A stretch of 6,130 nt of DNA, taken from the NCBI GenBank assembly GCA_035449045.1, contig DAOTKC010000053.1:1-6130 (forward strand), read 5' to 3'. The notes beneath the pieces are model-generated. The model saw only the letters and a program-made list of their open reading frames with translations. It had not been told where the DNA came from and made no database searches. The DNA is from DAOTKC01 sp035449045 (GTDB lineage Bacteria; Bacillota; Clostridia; Christensenellales; CAG-917). Position numbers and translations under genes: made by a program. Shown piece by piece: positions 1 to 6,130 of the stretch (the first letter of the stretch is position 1; each line of letters begins with the position of its first letter).

Positions 1-1
1 C

Positions 2-1102
2 GCCGTGCTCATAGTGGACAGCTACAACCGCATCAGCGCCACCATTTTGGAGGCTATGGGCATCTCGGCCGAGCAGGACAGCTACCAAATTTCCGATTTT
101 GTGGGCAAGCAGTTCGCCGTCATCGACAACGACGACTACTACGTCTGGAACGAGGCGACCGAAAAGTTTACCGAAAAGAAATACGGCTATCAATACACAG
201 CCGGCGAAGTGGAGGCCATATTCGGCAAGCAGCACAATATAATCAGCATTTCGGGCGTCCTCAGAATCAAACAGACCACCAACATCTCGCTTCTCTATTC
301 GGGCGTGCTTTATACTCCCGACCTGACGGCGCAGGTCTTGGAGTCGGGCAAGGCGTCGGAAATTGCCCAAAAGCAGGAGGAATACGGCACGGCGCTCGAC
401 GTTCTCACCGGCGAGCCCTTCGAGATAGGCATGGGCAAAATTTTGGAGAGCCTGATGTCGTCGGGAAGCAGCCTGATTTTGACGCCGCAGGACGCCTACG
501 AATACAACATGCAGAAGTTCGGCGCATCCAGCGTGCCCAACTCCATTTTAATTTATCCCAAGTCCTTCGAGGCCAAAGCGGCAATCAAGGCGCACCTCGA
601 CCTCTACAACGCGGGCAAGGAGGAGGTCGACACCATAGTCGTTCTGGACGTCGCCGAGACTTTCGGTGCCACCATGGGAACGATGGTCAATATCGTTTCC
701 TACGTGCTGATTGCCTTCGCAGCTATTTCGCTGGTGGTATCCTCCATCATGATAGGCATCGTCACCTATATTTCCGTCCTCGAGCGCACCAAGGAAATAG
801 GGATTCTGCGCAGCATAGGCGCCAGAAAATCCGACATCTCGTGGGTGTTCATTGCCGAAACCATACTGATAGGCCTGGCCTCGGGCATTCTGGGCGTTGC
901 CGTGACCTACCTCATCACGGTGCCGGCAAGCGTCATCGTAGGCAATTTAACCAACAAGATGGTGACGGGCATAGCGCAGCTGAACCCACTGCACGCCATA
1001 CTGCTCATCGGACTCTCGACGGCGCTCACCGTGATTTCGGGGCTTATTCCCGCCTTGATTGCATCCAAGAAGGACCCCGTGGTCGCTTTGCGGAGCAATT
1101 AA
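2..1102 (+). CDS. ABC transporter permease, MacB/FtsX type, C-terminal part (5' end outside window)
   Basis: The frame is open to the left edge, so the GTG at position 5 is not a credible start and the gene begins upstream. Numbering from that GTG, residues 1-220 look like the soluble extracytoplasmic region. Three membrane segments follow at about 229-256, 280-313 and 329-353. Between the first two is the cytoplasmic-loop signature ERTKEIGILRSIGARKSDI (260-278), and the protein ends in PALIASKKDPVVALRSN. Both are hallmarks of the FtsX/MacB permease family, which moves peptides, lipoproteins or drugs, or signals, by mechanical coupling to a cytoplasmic ATPase rather than by a classical pore. 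The wording of this tail resembles the long Firmicutes proteins that carry the ATPase at the N-terminus of the same chain, so a fused ATPase-permease is likely but cannot be seen here. The substrate is unknown. The gene stops 146 bp before the next gene and is probably a separate unit. Confidence 0.9.
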   Translation, partial: AVLIVDSYNRISATILEAMGISAEQDSYQISDFVGKQFAVIDNDDYYVWNEATEKFTEKKYGYQYTAGEVEAIFGKQHNIISISGVLRIKQTTNISLLYSGVLYTPDLTAQVLESGKASEIAQKQEEYGTALDVLTGEPFEIGMGKILESLMSSGSSLILTPQDAYEYNMQKFGASSVPNSILIYPKSFEAKAAIKAHLDLYNAGKEEVDTIVVLDVAETFGATMGTMVNIVSYVLIAFAAISLVVSSIMIGIVTYISVLERTKEIGILRSIGARKSDISWVFIAETILIGLASGILGVAVTYLITVPASVIVGNLTNKMVTGIAQLNPLHAILLIGLSTALTVISGLIPALIASKKDPVVALRSN

Positions 1103-1200
1103 AAGGCTTAAGTTACGAAATGAGGGTTTGATTTGCGAGCCTTATGCAACGGAATAACAGACCGGGGAATGGGCGTCGAACCCAACCAAAAGCTTTATAA

Positions 1201-1220
1201 AAAACCGAAGTTCCGGTTTT
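1201..1220. promoter_or_regulatory. Inverted repeat upstream of the transporter-hydrolase gene
   Basis: AAAACCG (1201-1207) is the exact reverse complement of CGGTTTT (1214-1220), with a 6-base spacer AAGTTC. It ends 28 bases before the ATG at 1249. It could be a regulator's operator for the sugar-uptake gene, or a weak factor-independent terminator. The plus strand lacks a T-run after the stem, since GGGAT follows. On the minus strand the stem runs into TTTTTT, but no minus-strand gene is seen to need it. I favour an operator or a 5'-leader hairpin, weakly. Confidence 0.3.
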
Positions 1221-1236
1221 GGGATAAAAAATATAT

Positions 1237-1241
1237 AAGGG
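1237..1241 (+). promoter_or_regulatory. Ribosome binding site for the MFS-GH2 gene
   Basis: AAGGG lies 7 bases before the ATG at 1249. An in-frame TAA at 1225-1227 blocks any longer reading frame, and there is no other start codon between them, so this site and ATG fix the N-terminus. Confidence 0.6.
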
Positions 1242-1248
1242 TGTTATC

Positions 1249-4200
1249 ATGGAAGATTTAGCAAGCAAACCGACAAAGATTTCTTCGCGGATGTGGACGC
1301 TTCTGATTTTGTTCGGGCTGTTCGGGCAGATTGCATGGGCTGTCGAGAACATGTATTTCAACCTCTTCATCTACGAGACCATCGCGAAAAGCACGCGCGC
1401 CGTCACCGTCATGGTGCAGGCGAGCGGCATTGTGGCGACGGTGACGACGGTGCTTGCCGGCGCGCTCTCCGACAAATTCGGAAACCGCCGCAAGTTTATC
1501 TCAATCGGCTACATATTCTGGGGCATAGTGACGCTGGCGTTCGCCTTCATCACCACCGAGAACGTTCAAAACCTCTTCAATATTGACCCATCGGCGACGG
1601 CTTCAATGTTCCTTATGGAGAACGGCTCCAAGGTCATAATCACCACGATTTTGATTGTCGTCGTCATGGACTGCGTCATGACTTTCTTCGGCTCGGCCGC
1701 CAACGACGCCTGCTTTGAGGCGTGGGTCACCGACAACACCGACAAAACCAACCGCGGCACGGTGGAAGGCGTGCTTTCGACGCTGCCGCTGGTCGCGCTC
1801 TTGATAGTTGCGGGCGGATTCGGCATGATTAAGGACGCCATCGGCTATCCCTTGATGTTCGGCGTTTTGGGCGGGCTTATCTCCGTTTGCGGCGTCGTGG
1901 GGCTCTTCGTCATCCGCGATTCAGACAAGCTGAAGCCGATTAAATCGCACTATATAAAGGACATTTTTTACGGATTCAGACCTTCCGTCATAAAGCGCAA
2001 CTATAAGTTCTACGTAACGCTTCTCGCAATCGGCATTTATTCGGTGGCCTACCAAATCTTCATGCCCTACCTCATCATCTATATGGAGGAGTATCTCGGG
2101 TTCTCCGTCATAGAATACAGCATCGTTTTGGGCGGCGTAATAGTGCTGGCGGCGGTGTCGGTCATCCTTTTGGGGCGTCTAAGTGACAAAGTCGGCAGAA
2201 CTAAAATGATGTTCATTTCGGCCGCGGTGTTTTCCGTCGGCGTCTTCTCACTGTATTTCGTGCGCGGCATGAACAAGCCCGTCCTCATCGTGCTGATGGG
2301 CGTCCTCGGCTTCGTCATGATTTTAGGCTATCTGCTTTTATTCCTTCTTCTCGCCGCCACCGTTCGCGACTACACGCCCGAGCGCGCCGCAGGCAAGCTT
2401 CAGGGCGTCCGCATGGTGTTCTATGTGCTGATTCCTATGTTTATAGGGCCGATGATAGGCGACTCCGTCAACCAGTTGATGGCCAAAAACGACCCCGCGA
2501 CCTTCCGCTATTTTGATCCGGTGACGGAAACATTCGCCAACGTCCCCGCGCCTCAGCTTTTCTTGTGGGCGGCGGCCGTAAGCCTGCTTATTTTCGTGCC
2601 GCTGATTTTGATAGCGCGGTTTATGCGTCAGGACAAGGCGCAAAAGCAAGTTCTTTTCACGCCCTACGCGCCCGCCGTAATTCCCCATCCCGAATACCCG
2701 CGCCCGCAACTTGAGCGAGCTAGCTTTATAAACCTCAACGGCAGGTGGAACTACGCCATTTCCGATGCCGGCTTCAACGGCTGGGACGGCGAGATTTTAG
2801 TGCCGTTCTCGCCCGAAGCGCCGCTGTCGGGCGTAATGAGGTCGGTAAACCCCGAAGACACCCTCTACTATTCCCGCGAATTCAACGTCGAAAAGGGCTT
2901 TTTAAAGGATGTCACGCTTTTGAACTTCGGCGCGGTGGATTATCGCTGCACCGTTAAACTCAACGGCGTCGAGATTGGCTCCCATCGCGGCGGCTTCACT
3001 CCCTTCACGCTTGACGTGACCTCGGCGATAAAAGAGGGAAGTAACACCGTCGAGCTTGAGGTGACCGATCCCACCGACACCTCCTTCGGCGCTCGCGGCA
3101 AGCAGCGCATCGGCGGCCACGGCATATGGTATACGTCGCAGTCGGGCATTTGGCAGACGGTGTGGTTGGAGAGCGTCTCCAAGGATTATATCAGAGGTCT
3201 GCAAATCGTTCCCGACATCGACAATGATTTGCTTGAGATCACCGTCGATTCCGCCGCCGAGAACATCGAGGCCGCGGCTTTCGACGGCGGCCGCGAAATA
3301 TCCCGCACCAAGGGCGAAAACGGCAAAATAATCATTCATCTTCAAGACTACGAGCTTTGGTCGCCCGAAAATCCCAAGCTTTACGACTTGGTTATCACGG
3401 CGGGCGCCGACAGCGTCAAATCCTATTTCGGCATGAGAAAATTCTCGGTCGAAAGCGACCGCGACGGCATCAAGCGGCTGTTTTTGAACAACAAGCCCTA
3501 TTTCCATACCGGTTTGCTCGACCAAGGCTATTGGTCGGACGGCCTGCTGACGCCGCCCTCCGACGCCGCCATGCTCGCCGACGTCAGGCTTGCCAAGGAG
3601 GCAGGCTTCAACATGCTGAGAAAGCACATCAAGCTCGAGCCCTACCGCTGGTATTATCATTGCGACTGCGAGGGCGTCCTTGTTTGGCAGGACATGGTCA
3701 GCGGCGGCGGCGAATACAGCTTTTGGATAATAGGCGCGCTGCCCTTCCTCGGCCTGCACTTAAAGGACGATCACTACCGTATTTTCGGCCGCGGCAACAA
3801 GGAAGGGCGCGAGGAATACACGCGCGATTTGGTTGACACCGTGAACGCCCTCAAAAACTTTGTATCAATTGCCGTCTGGGTTCCCTTCAACGAGGGCTGG
3901 GGGCAGTTCGACAGCGCGGCGGCGGCGGCTAAAATTCGGGAAATCGACCCGACGCGTCCGATAGACGAGGTCAGCGGCTGGCACGACCAAGGCGGCGGCG
4001 AGTTCAAGAGCCTGCACATCTATTTCAGGCCGGTTACGTTGCCCAAAGACGAAAAGCGCGCCATTCTTCTCTCGGAGTTCGGCGGTTACAGCATGCCGGT
4101 GGAAGGGCATATGTTCAACCCCGAAAAGCTGTTCGGCTACAAGATGTTCGAAAGCCCCGAAAAGCTGACGGAGGGCTTTAAGAAGCTCTACGAAACCGAA

Positions 4201-4368
4201 GTGATTCCCCTTGTTAAGAAAGGCCTTTCGGCGGCCGTCTACACCCAGCTTTCCGACGTCGAGGAGGAGATAAACGGCCTCGTCACTTATGACCGCAAAG
4301 TTGTCAAATTCGACAAAGCTACGCTCAAAGACATCAACGCGCGCGTCATGGGCGAGCTTTCGGAATAA
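1249..4368 (+). CDS. MFS sugar transporter fused to a GH2 glycoside hydrolase
   Basis: One unbroken frame encodes 1039 residues. Residues 1-460 are a complete MFS porter. I count 12 hydrophobic segments (about 17-42, 51-72, 82-103, 128-150, 171-193, 200-222, 253-278, 287-308, 318-338, 343-370, 386-406, 433-457). The two halves carry matching motif-A loops, GALSDKFGNRRKF (71-83) and GRLSDKVGRTKMM (309-321). Residues about 481-1039 are a GH2 enzyme: a sugar-binding jelly roll opening at YPRPQLERASFINLNGRW and closing near SGIWQTVWLE (632-641), an Ig-like sandwich (about 645-735), then a TIM barrel. E882 in FNEGWGQFD fits the GH2 acid/base and E943 in LLSEFGGY the nucleophile. Even helix number and the basic RFMRQDKAQK after helix 12 place the enzyme in the cytoplasm. 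The likely role, inferred, is import of a beta-glycoside and its hydrolysis. The barrel has KHIKLEP where LacZ-type enzymes have a HYP-type motif, so the sugar cannot be named. There is no signal peptide. Confidence 0.9.
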   Translation: MEDLASKPTKISSRMWTLLILFGLFGQIAWAVENMYFNLFIYETIAKSTRAVTVMVQASGIVATVTTVLAGALSDKFGNRRKFISIGYIFWGIVTLAFAFITTENVQNLFNIDPSATASMFLMENGSKVIITTILIVVVMDCVMTFFGSAANDACFEAWVTDNTDKTNRGTVEGVLSTLPLVALLIVAGGFGMIKDAIGYPLMFGVLGGLISVCGVVGLFVIRDSDKLKPIKSHYIKDIFYGFRPSVIKRNYKFYVTLLAIGIYSVAYQIFMPYLIIYMEEYLGFSVIEYSIVLGGVIVLAAVSVILLGRLSDKVGRTKMMFISAAVFSVGVFSLYFVRGMNKPVLIVLMGVLGFVMILGYLLLFLLLAATVRDYTPERAAGKLQGVRMVFYVLIPMFIGPMIGDSVNQLMAKNDPATFRYFDPVTETFANVPAPQLFLWAAAVSLLIFVPLILIARFMRQDKAQKQVLFTPYAPAVIPHPEYPRPQLERASFINLNGRWNYAISDAGFNGWDGEILVPFSPEAPLSGVMRSVNPEDTLYYSREFNVEKGFLKDVTLLNFGAVDYRCTVKLNGVEIGSHRGGFTPFTLDVTSAIKEGSNTVELEVTDPTDTSFGARGKQRIGGHGIWYTSQSGIWQTVWLESVSKDYIRGLQIVPDIDNDLLEITVDSAAENIEAAAFDGGREISRTKGENGKIIIHLQDYELWSPENPKLYDLVITAGADSVKSYFGMRKFSVESDRDGIKRLFLNNKPYFHTGLLDQGYWSDGLLTPPSDAAMLADVRLAKEAGFNMLRKHIKLEPYRWYYHCDCEGVLVWQDMVSGGGEYSFWIIGALPFLGLHLKDDHYRIFGRGNKEGREEYTRDLVDTVNALKNFVSIAVWVPFNEGWGQFDSAAAAAKIREIDPTRPIDEVSGWHDQGGGEFKSLHIYFRPVTLPKDEKRAILLSEFGGYSMPVEGHMFNPEKLFGYKMFESPEKLTEGFKKLYETEVIPLVKKGLSAAVYTQLSDVEEEINGLVTYDRKVVKFDKATLKDINARVMGELSE

Positions 4369-4400
4369 CATATTCGGCGAACGGAACTTAGGCAAATAAA

Positions 4401-5666
4401 GTGGATTATCTTGCGTTAAGGGAATATTTAAAGCGGTTTCCGCAAAAGATGGGCACCGAGGCCGCCGCCGCGCTCTTAAAAGAGCTGGGCAGTCCCGAAA
4501 AAGCCTATCCCATAATCCATATAGCGGGCACCAACGGCAAGGGCTCTACGGCCGTCTACATCGCCTCAATTCTCACGGAAGCGGGCTATAAAACGGGAGT
4601 TTTTTCCTCGCCCGCCGTCTACGATTACGCCGAGAGTTTCAAGCTTTCGGGCGAAAAAATATCGGAAAGCGAGTTTACCGAAGTTGCGGAAAGGGTAATA
4701 GAAAAAGCGGACGCCGCGGCAAAGAAGGGCGGCCGCCACGCCTCGGCCTTCGAGACGGAAACCGCAATCGCGCTCCAATGGTTTAAAGAGAATAAAGCCG
4801 ATTTAGCGGTAGTTGAAGCGGGCATGGGCGGGCGGCTGGACGCCACCAACGCCGTTGAAAAAACGCTTATGACTGTGTTTTCGGAGATTTCCCTCGACCA
4901 CACCGCCGAGTTGGGCGGAACGATAGAGGAAATAGCCAAAGAAAAGGCGGGTATAATAAAGGACGGCGGCATCGTCATCACGGGGGAAAGCGCGGCCGCC
5001 GCGGTCATTAAAGCGGAGGCGGAAAAACGCAAAGCCCGCTACATAGAGCCCGAAAAAGCGGAAGTCATAGGCTATCAAAACGGAAAGTTAAGTTTTCGGC
5101 TTTCGGGAAGTGTTTATCAAACCTCGATGCTTGGGCTTTGCCAGCCCAAAAACGCCGCGCTCGCCGTAGCGGCGGTCGGTGAACTTAGAAGGGCGGGCTA
5201 TAAGATTGCCGAGGACGATATCGCGCGAGGGATAGCGCATGCAAACATTGAAGGCAGATTTGAACGGGTGTTGCCCGACCTCGTTTTAGACGGCGGGCAC
5301 AACCCCGCCGCGGTGTCGGCGCTCGCGGACACTTTAAAGGCGATTTACCCGAAAGAGAAGTTTATCTTCATGTTCGGTATGTTTAAAGATAAGGATTGGC
5401 AATCCTGCTCCCGCATAATAGCGCCGCCGGCAAAGAAAGTTTACGCCGTTTCGCCCGAGGGCGACCGCGGACTTAATAATATTATTTTGAGAGATTATTT
5501 GAGCGGCTTGGGCGTTGATGTTTGTGCCGAGGATGTGGAAAGCGCGGTAAAGCTGGCGCTTTTTGAAGAGGGAATCAAGGTTTGCTGCGGCTCCTTTTCC
5601 ATTCTCGCTAAGGCAAAAAAGGCCGCGCTTGATTCGCCGCAAGCAAATAGCCGGCGAAAAGACTAA
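4401..5666 (+). CDS. folC: Dihydrofolate synthase / folylpolyglutamate synthase
   Basis: This cytoplasmic Mur-ligase-family enzyme adds glutamate to dihydropteroate or to folates, using ATP. The 421 residues match the usual length. Visible motifs are the P-loop HIAGTNGKGST (40-50), FETETAIALQWF (117-128), VEAGMGGRLDATN (138-150), DHTAELGGTIEEIAKEKAGI (166-185) leading into IK with the family's modified-lysine position nearby, GRFER (285-289), LDGGHNP (296-302) and FGMFKDKD (325-332). The usual SPHL..ERI substrate-loop motif reads SPAVYDYAESFKLSG (70-84); clostridial FolC proteins commonly vary here. The start is GTG. A TAG at 4389-4391 in frame leaves no earlier choice, the next in-frame ATG is codon 17, and starting there would remove the conserved N-terminal helix. 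Its ribosome site is weak (AGG at 4390-4392). It begins 32 bp after the transporter-hydrolase gene and 34 bp before folE. Whether it has one or both activities cannot be read from sequence. Confidence 0.95.
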   Translation: MDYLALREYLKRFPQKMGTEAAAALLKELGSPEKAYPIIHIAGTNGKGSTAVYIASILTEAGYKTGVFSSPAVYDYAESFKLSGEKISESEFTEVAERVIEKADAAAKKGGRHASAFETETAIALQWFKENKADLAVVEAGMGGRLDATNAVEKTLMTVFSEISLDHTAELGGTIEEIAKEKAGIIKDGGIVITGESAAAAVIKAEAEKRKARYIEPEKAEVIGYQNGKLSFRLSGSVYQTSMLGLCQPKNAALAVAAVGELRRAGYKIAEDDIARGIAHANIEGRFERVLPDLVLDGGHNPAAVSALADTLKAIYPKEKFIFMFGMFKDKDWQSCSRIIAPPAKKVYAVSPEGDRGLNNIILRDYLSGLGVDVCAEDVESAVKLALFEEGIKVCCGSFSILAKAKKAALDSPQANSRRKD

Positions 5667-5691
5667 GCGCGGGTGATATACCAAAGCTAAC

Positions 5692-5696
5692 GGAGG
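5692..5696 (+). promoter_or_regulatory. Ribosome binding site for folE
   Basis: GGAGG with a short 4-base gap to the ATG at 5701. An in-frame TGA at 5674-5676 excludes a longer product, so it sets the FolE start. It is the strongest Shine-Dalgarno sequence in the window. Confidence 0.75.
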
Positions 5697-5700
5697 CAAG

Positions 5701-6130
5701 ATGATAGACAAAGAAAAAGTGAAGCAGGCGGTCAGGCTACTCATAGAGGCGTTCGGCGAAGACCCCGAAAGGGAGGGGCTGATTGACACGCCCGCACGCG
5801 CCGCCGCGCTCTACGAGGAAGTTTTGAAGGGCTACGCCGATTCTGCGGCGCGGCACCTTAAAAAGACCTTCGAATGCGGCGGTAACGAGCTTGTGCTTGA
5901 ACGCAACATCAAATTCTACTCGCTGTGCGAGCACCATCTTTTGCCCTTTTTCGGCAAGGTGCACATCGCCTACATTCCCGACGGCAGGGTGGTAGGGCTG
6001 TCCAAGCTCGCCCGAACGGTCGAGGTGTTCGCAAGAAGATTGCAGCTTCAGGAAAGAATGACAAAGCAAATCGCCGAGGCGGTGTTTTCCGAGCTTAAAC
6101 CGCGGGGCGTGCTGGTAGTCGTCGAGGCCG
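5701..6130 (+). CDS. folE: GTP cyclohydrolase I, 3' end outside window
   Basis: FolE converts GTP to 7,8-dihydroneopterin triphosphate and formate, the first committed step of folate synthesis. It is normally a cytoplasmic ring-shaped decamer with one zinc per active site. The 143 complete codons seen begin with the helix IDKEKVKQAVRLLIEAFGED and the EREGLIDTPAR segment (23-33). These are followed by YSLCEHHLLPFFGK (73-86), in which C76 and H79 are two zinc ligands; the third (a cysteine in E. coli FolE) would lie beyond the edge. GLSKLARTVEVFARR (99-113) and QLQERMTKQI follow. The usual RRPQ is RRLQ here (L114). The N-terminus is short, as in many clostridial forms of about 185-190 residues, so roughly a quarter is missing. 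Its position directly behind folC resembles the Streptococcus pneumoniae folate cluster, where folC is also followed by folE, and suggests folP, folB or folK to the right. Confidence 0.96.
   Translation, partial: MIDKEKVKQAVRLLIEAFGEDPEREGLIDTPARAAALYEEVLKGYADSAARHLKKTFECGGNELVLERNIKFYSLCEHHLLPFFGKVHIAYIPDGRVVGLSKLARTVEVFARRLQLQERMTKQIAEAVFSELKPRGVLVVVEA

Noticed and set aside
1103..1143. AAGGCT ... AGCCTT inverted repeat right after the ABC permease stop, as a terminator
   Set aside because: The loop would be about 29 bases and no T-run follows the stem.
1170..1184. T-arm-like hairpin on the minus strand (TGGG-TTCGACG-CCCA), suggesting a tRNA
   Set aside because: The loop resembles TTCGA of tRNAs, but the stem is only 4 bp, no matching acceptor strand or proper anticodon arm exists at the right distance, and no CCA end is present.
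1195..1240. Promoter -10 candidates TATAAA (1196-1201) and TATAAG (1234-1239)
   Set aside because: Neither has a recognisable -35 box at 16-18 bases, and the second would leave almost no leader. The AT-rich gap makes such matches likely by chance.
2623..2625. Internal ATG as the start of a separate GH2 gene
   Set aside because: There is no Shine-Dalgarno sequence upstream and the frame is continuous with the transporter, so a fusion product is the simpler reading. The possibility is kept in the findings.
3718..3753. Possible thirteenth membrane helix (SFWIIGALPFLG) within the hydrolase
   Set aside because: It lies between conserved barrel elements and ahead of the acid/base glutamate. It is better explained as a buried barrel segment, since a membrane helix here would split the active site.
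2902..3759. Long minus-strand open frame of 285 codons inside the GH2 region
   Set aside because: It lies wholly antisense to strongly recognisable GH2 motifs, its translation resembles no family I know, and long antisense frames are expected in GC-rich coding DNA.
3914..3930. GCG-repeat tract encoding a run of alanines just after the acid/base glutamate, as a phase-variable tract
   Set aside because: Only four GCG units in a GC-rich alanine-loving protein, and triplet slippage would not break the frame.

Overview
The window suggests a fairly GC-rich member of the Firmicutes, probably an uncultured Clostridia relative from a gut-like or anaerobic habitat. This is inferred from protein character: the ABC permease tail, the GH2 subfamily and the FolC variant all look clostridial. 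It is not proven, because no rRNA or other phylogenetic marker is present. All genes read left to right and there is little non-coding DNA.

Layout: (1) 2-1102 is the C-terminal part of a MacB/FtsX-type ABC transporter permease whose start lies upstream of the window. (2) 1103-1248 is the only sizeable intergenic gap (146 bp). It holds a small AT-flanked inverted repeat and the start region of the next gene. (3) 1249-4368 is one uninterrupted 1039-codon gene. It joins a complete 12-helix major facilitator superfamily (MFS) transporter to an apparently complete glycoside hydrolase family 2 (GH2) enzyme. (4) 4401-5666 is folC, dihydrofolate/folylpolyglutamate synthase. (5) 5701 to the window end is the N-terminal three quarters or so of folE, GTP cyclohydrolase I, cut by the edge.

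How the genes fit together: folC and folE are 34 bp apart and form the start of a folate-synthesis operon, probably continuing with other fol genes to the right. The transporter-hydrolase gene ends 32 bp before folC and could be co-transcribed with it, but no functional link is evident. The MFS-GH2 fusion is the notable object. Predicted topology puts the GH2 catalytic domain in the cytoplasm, attached to the inner mouth of the transporter that would import its substrate. This is a plausible one-polypeptide import-and-cleave device for a beta-linked glycoside of unknown identity. No mobile elements, CRISPR arrays or RNA genes were found.
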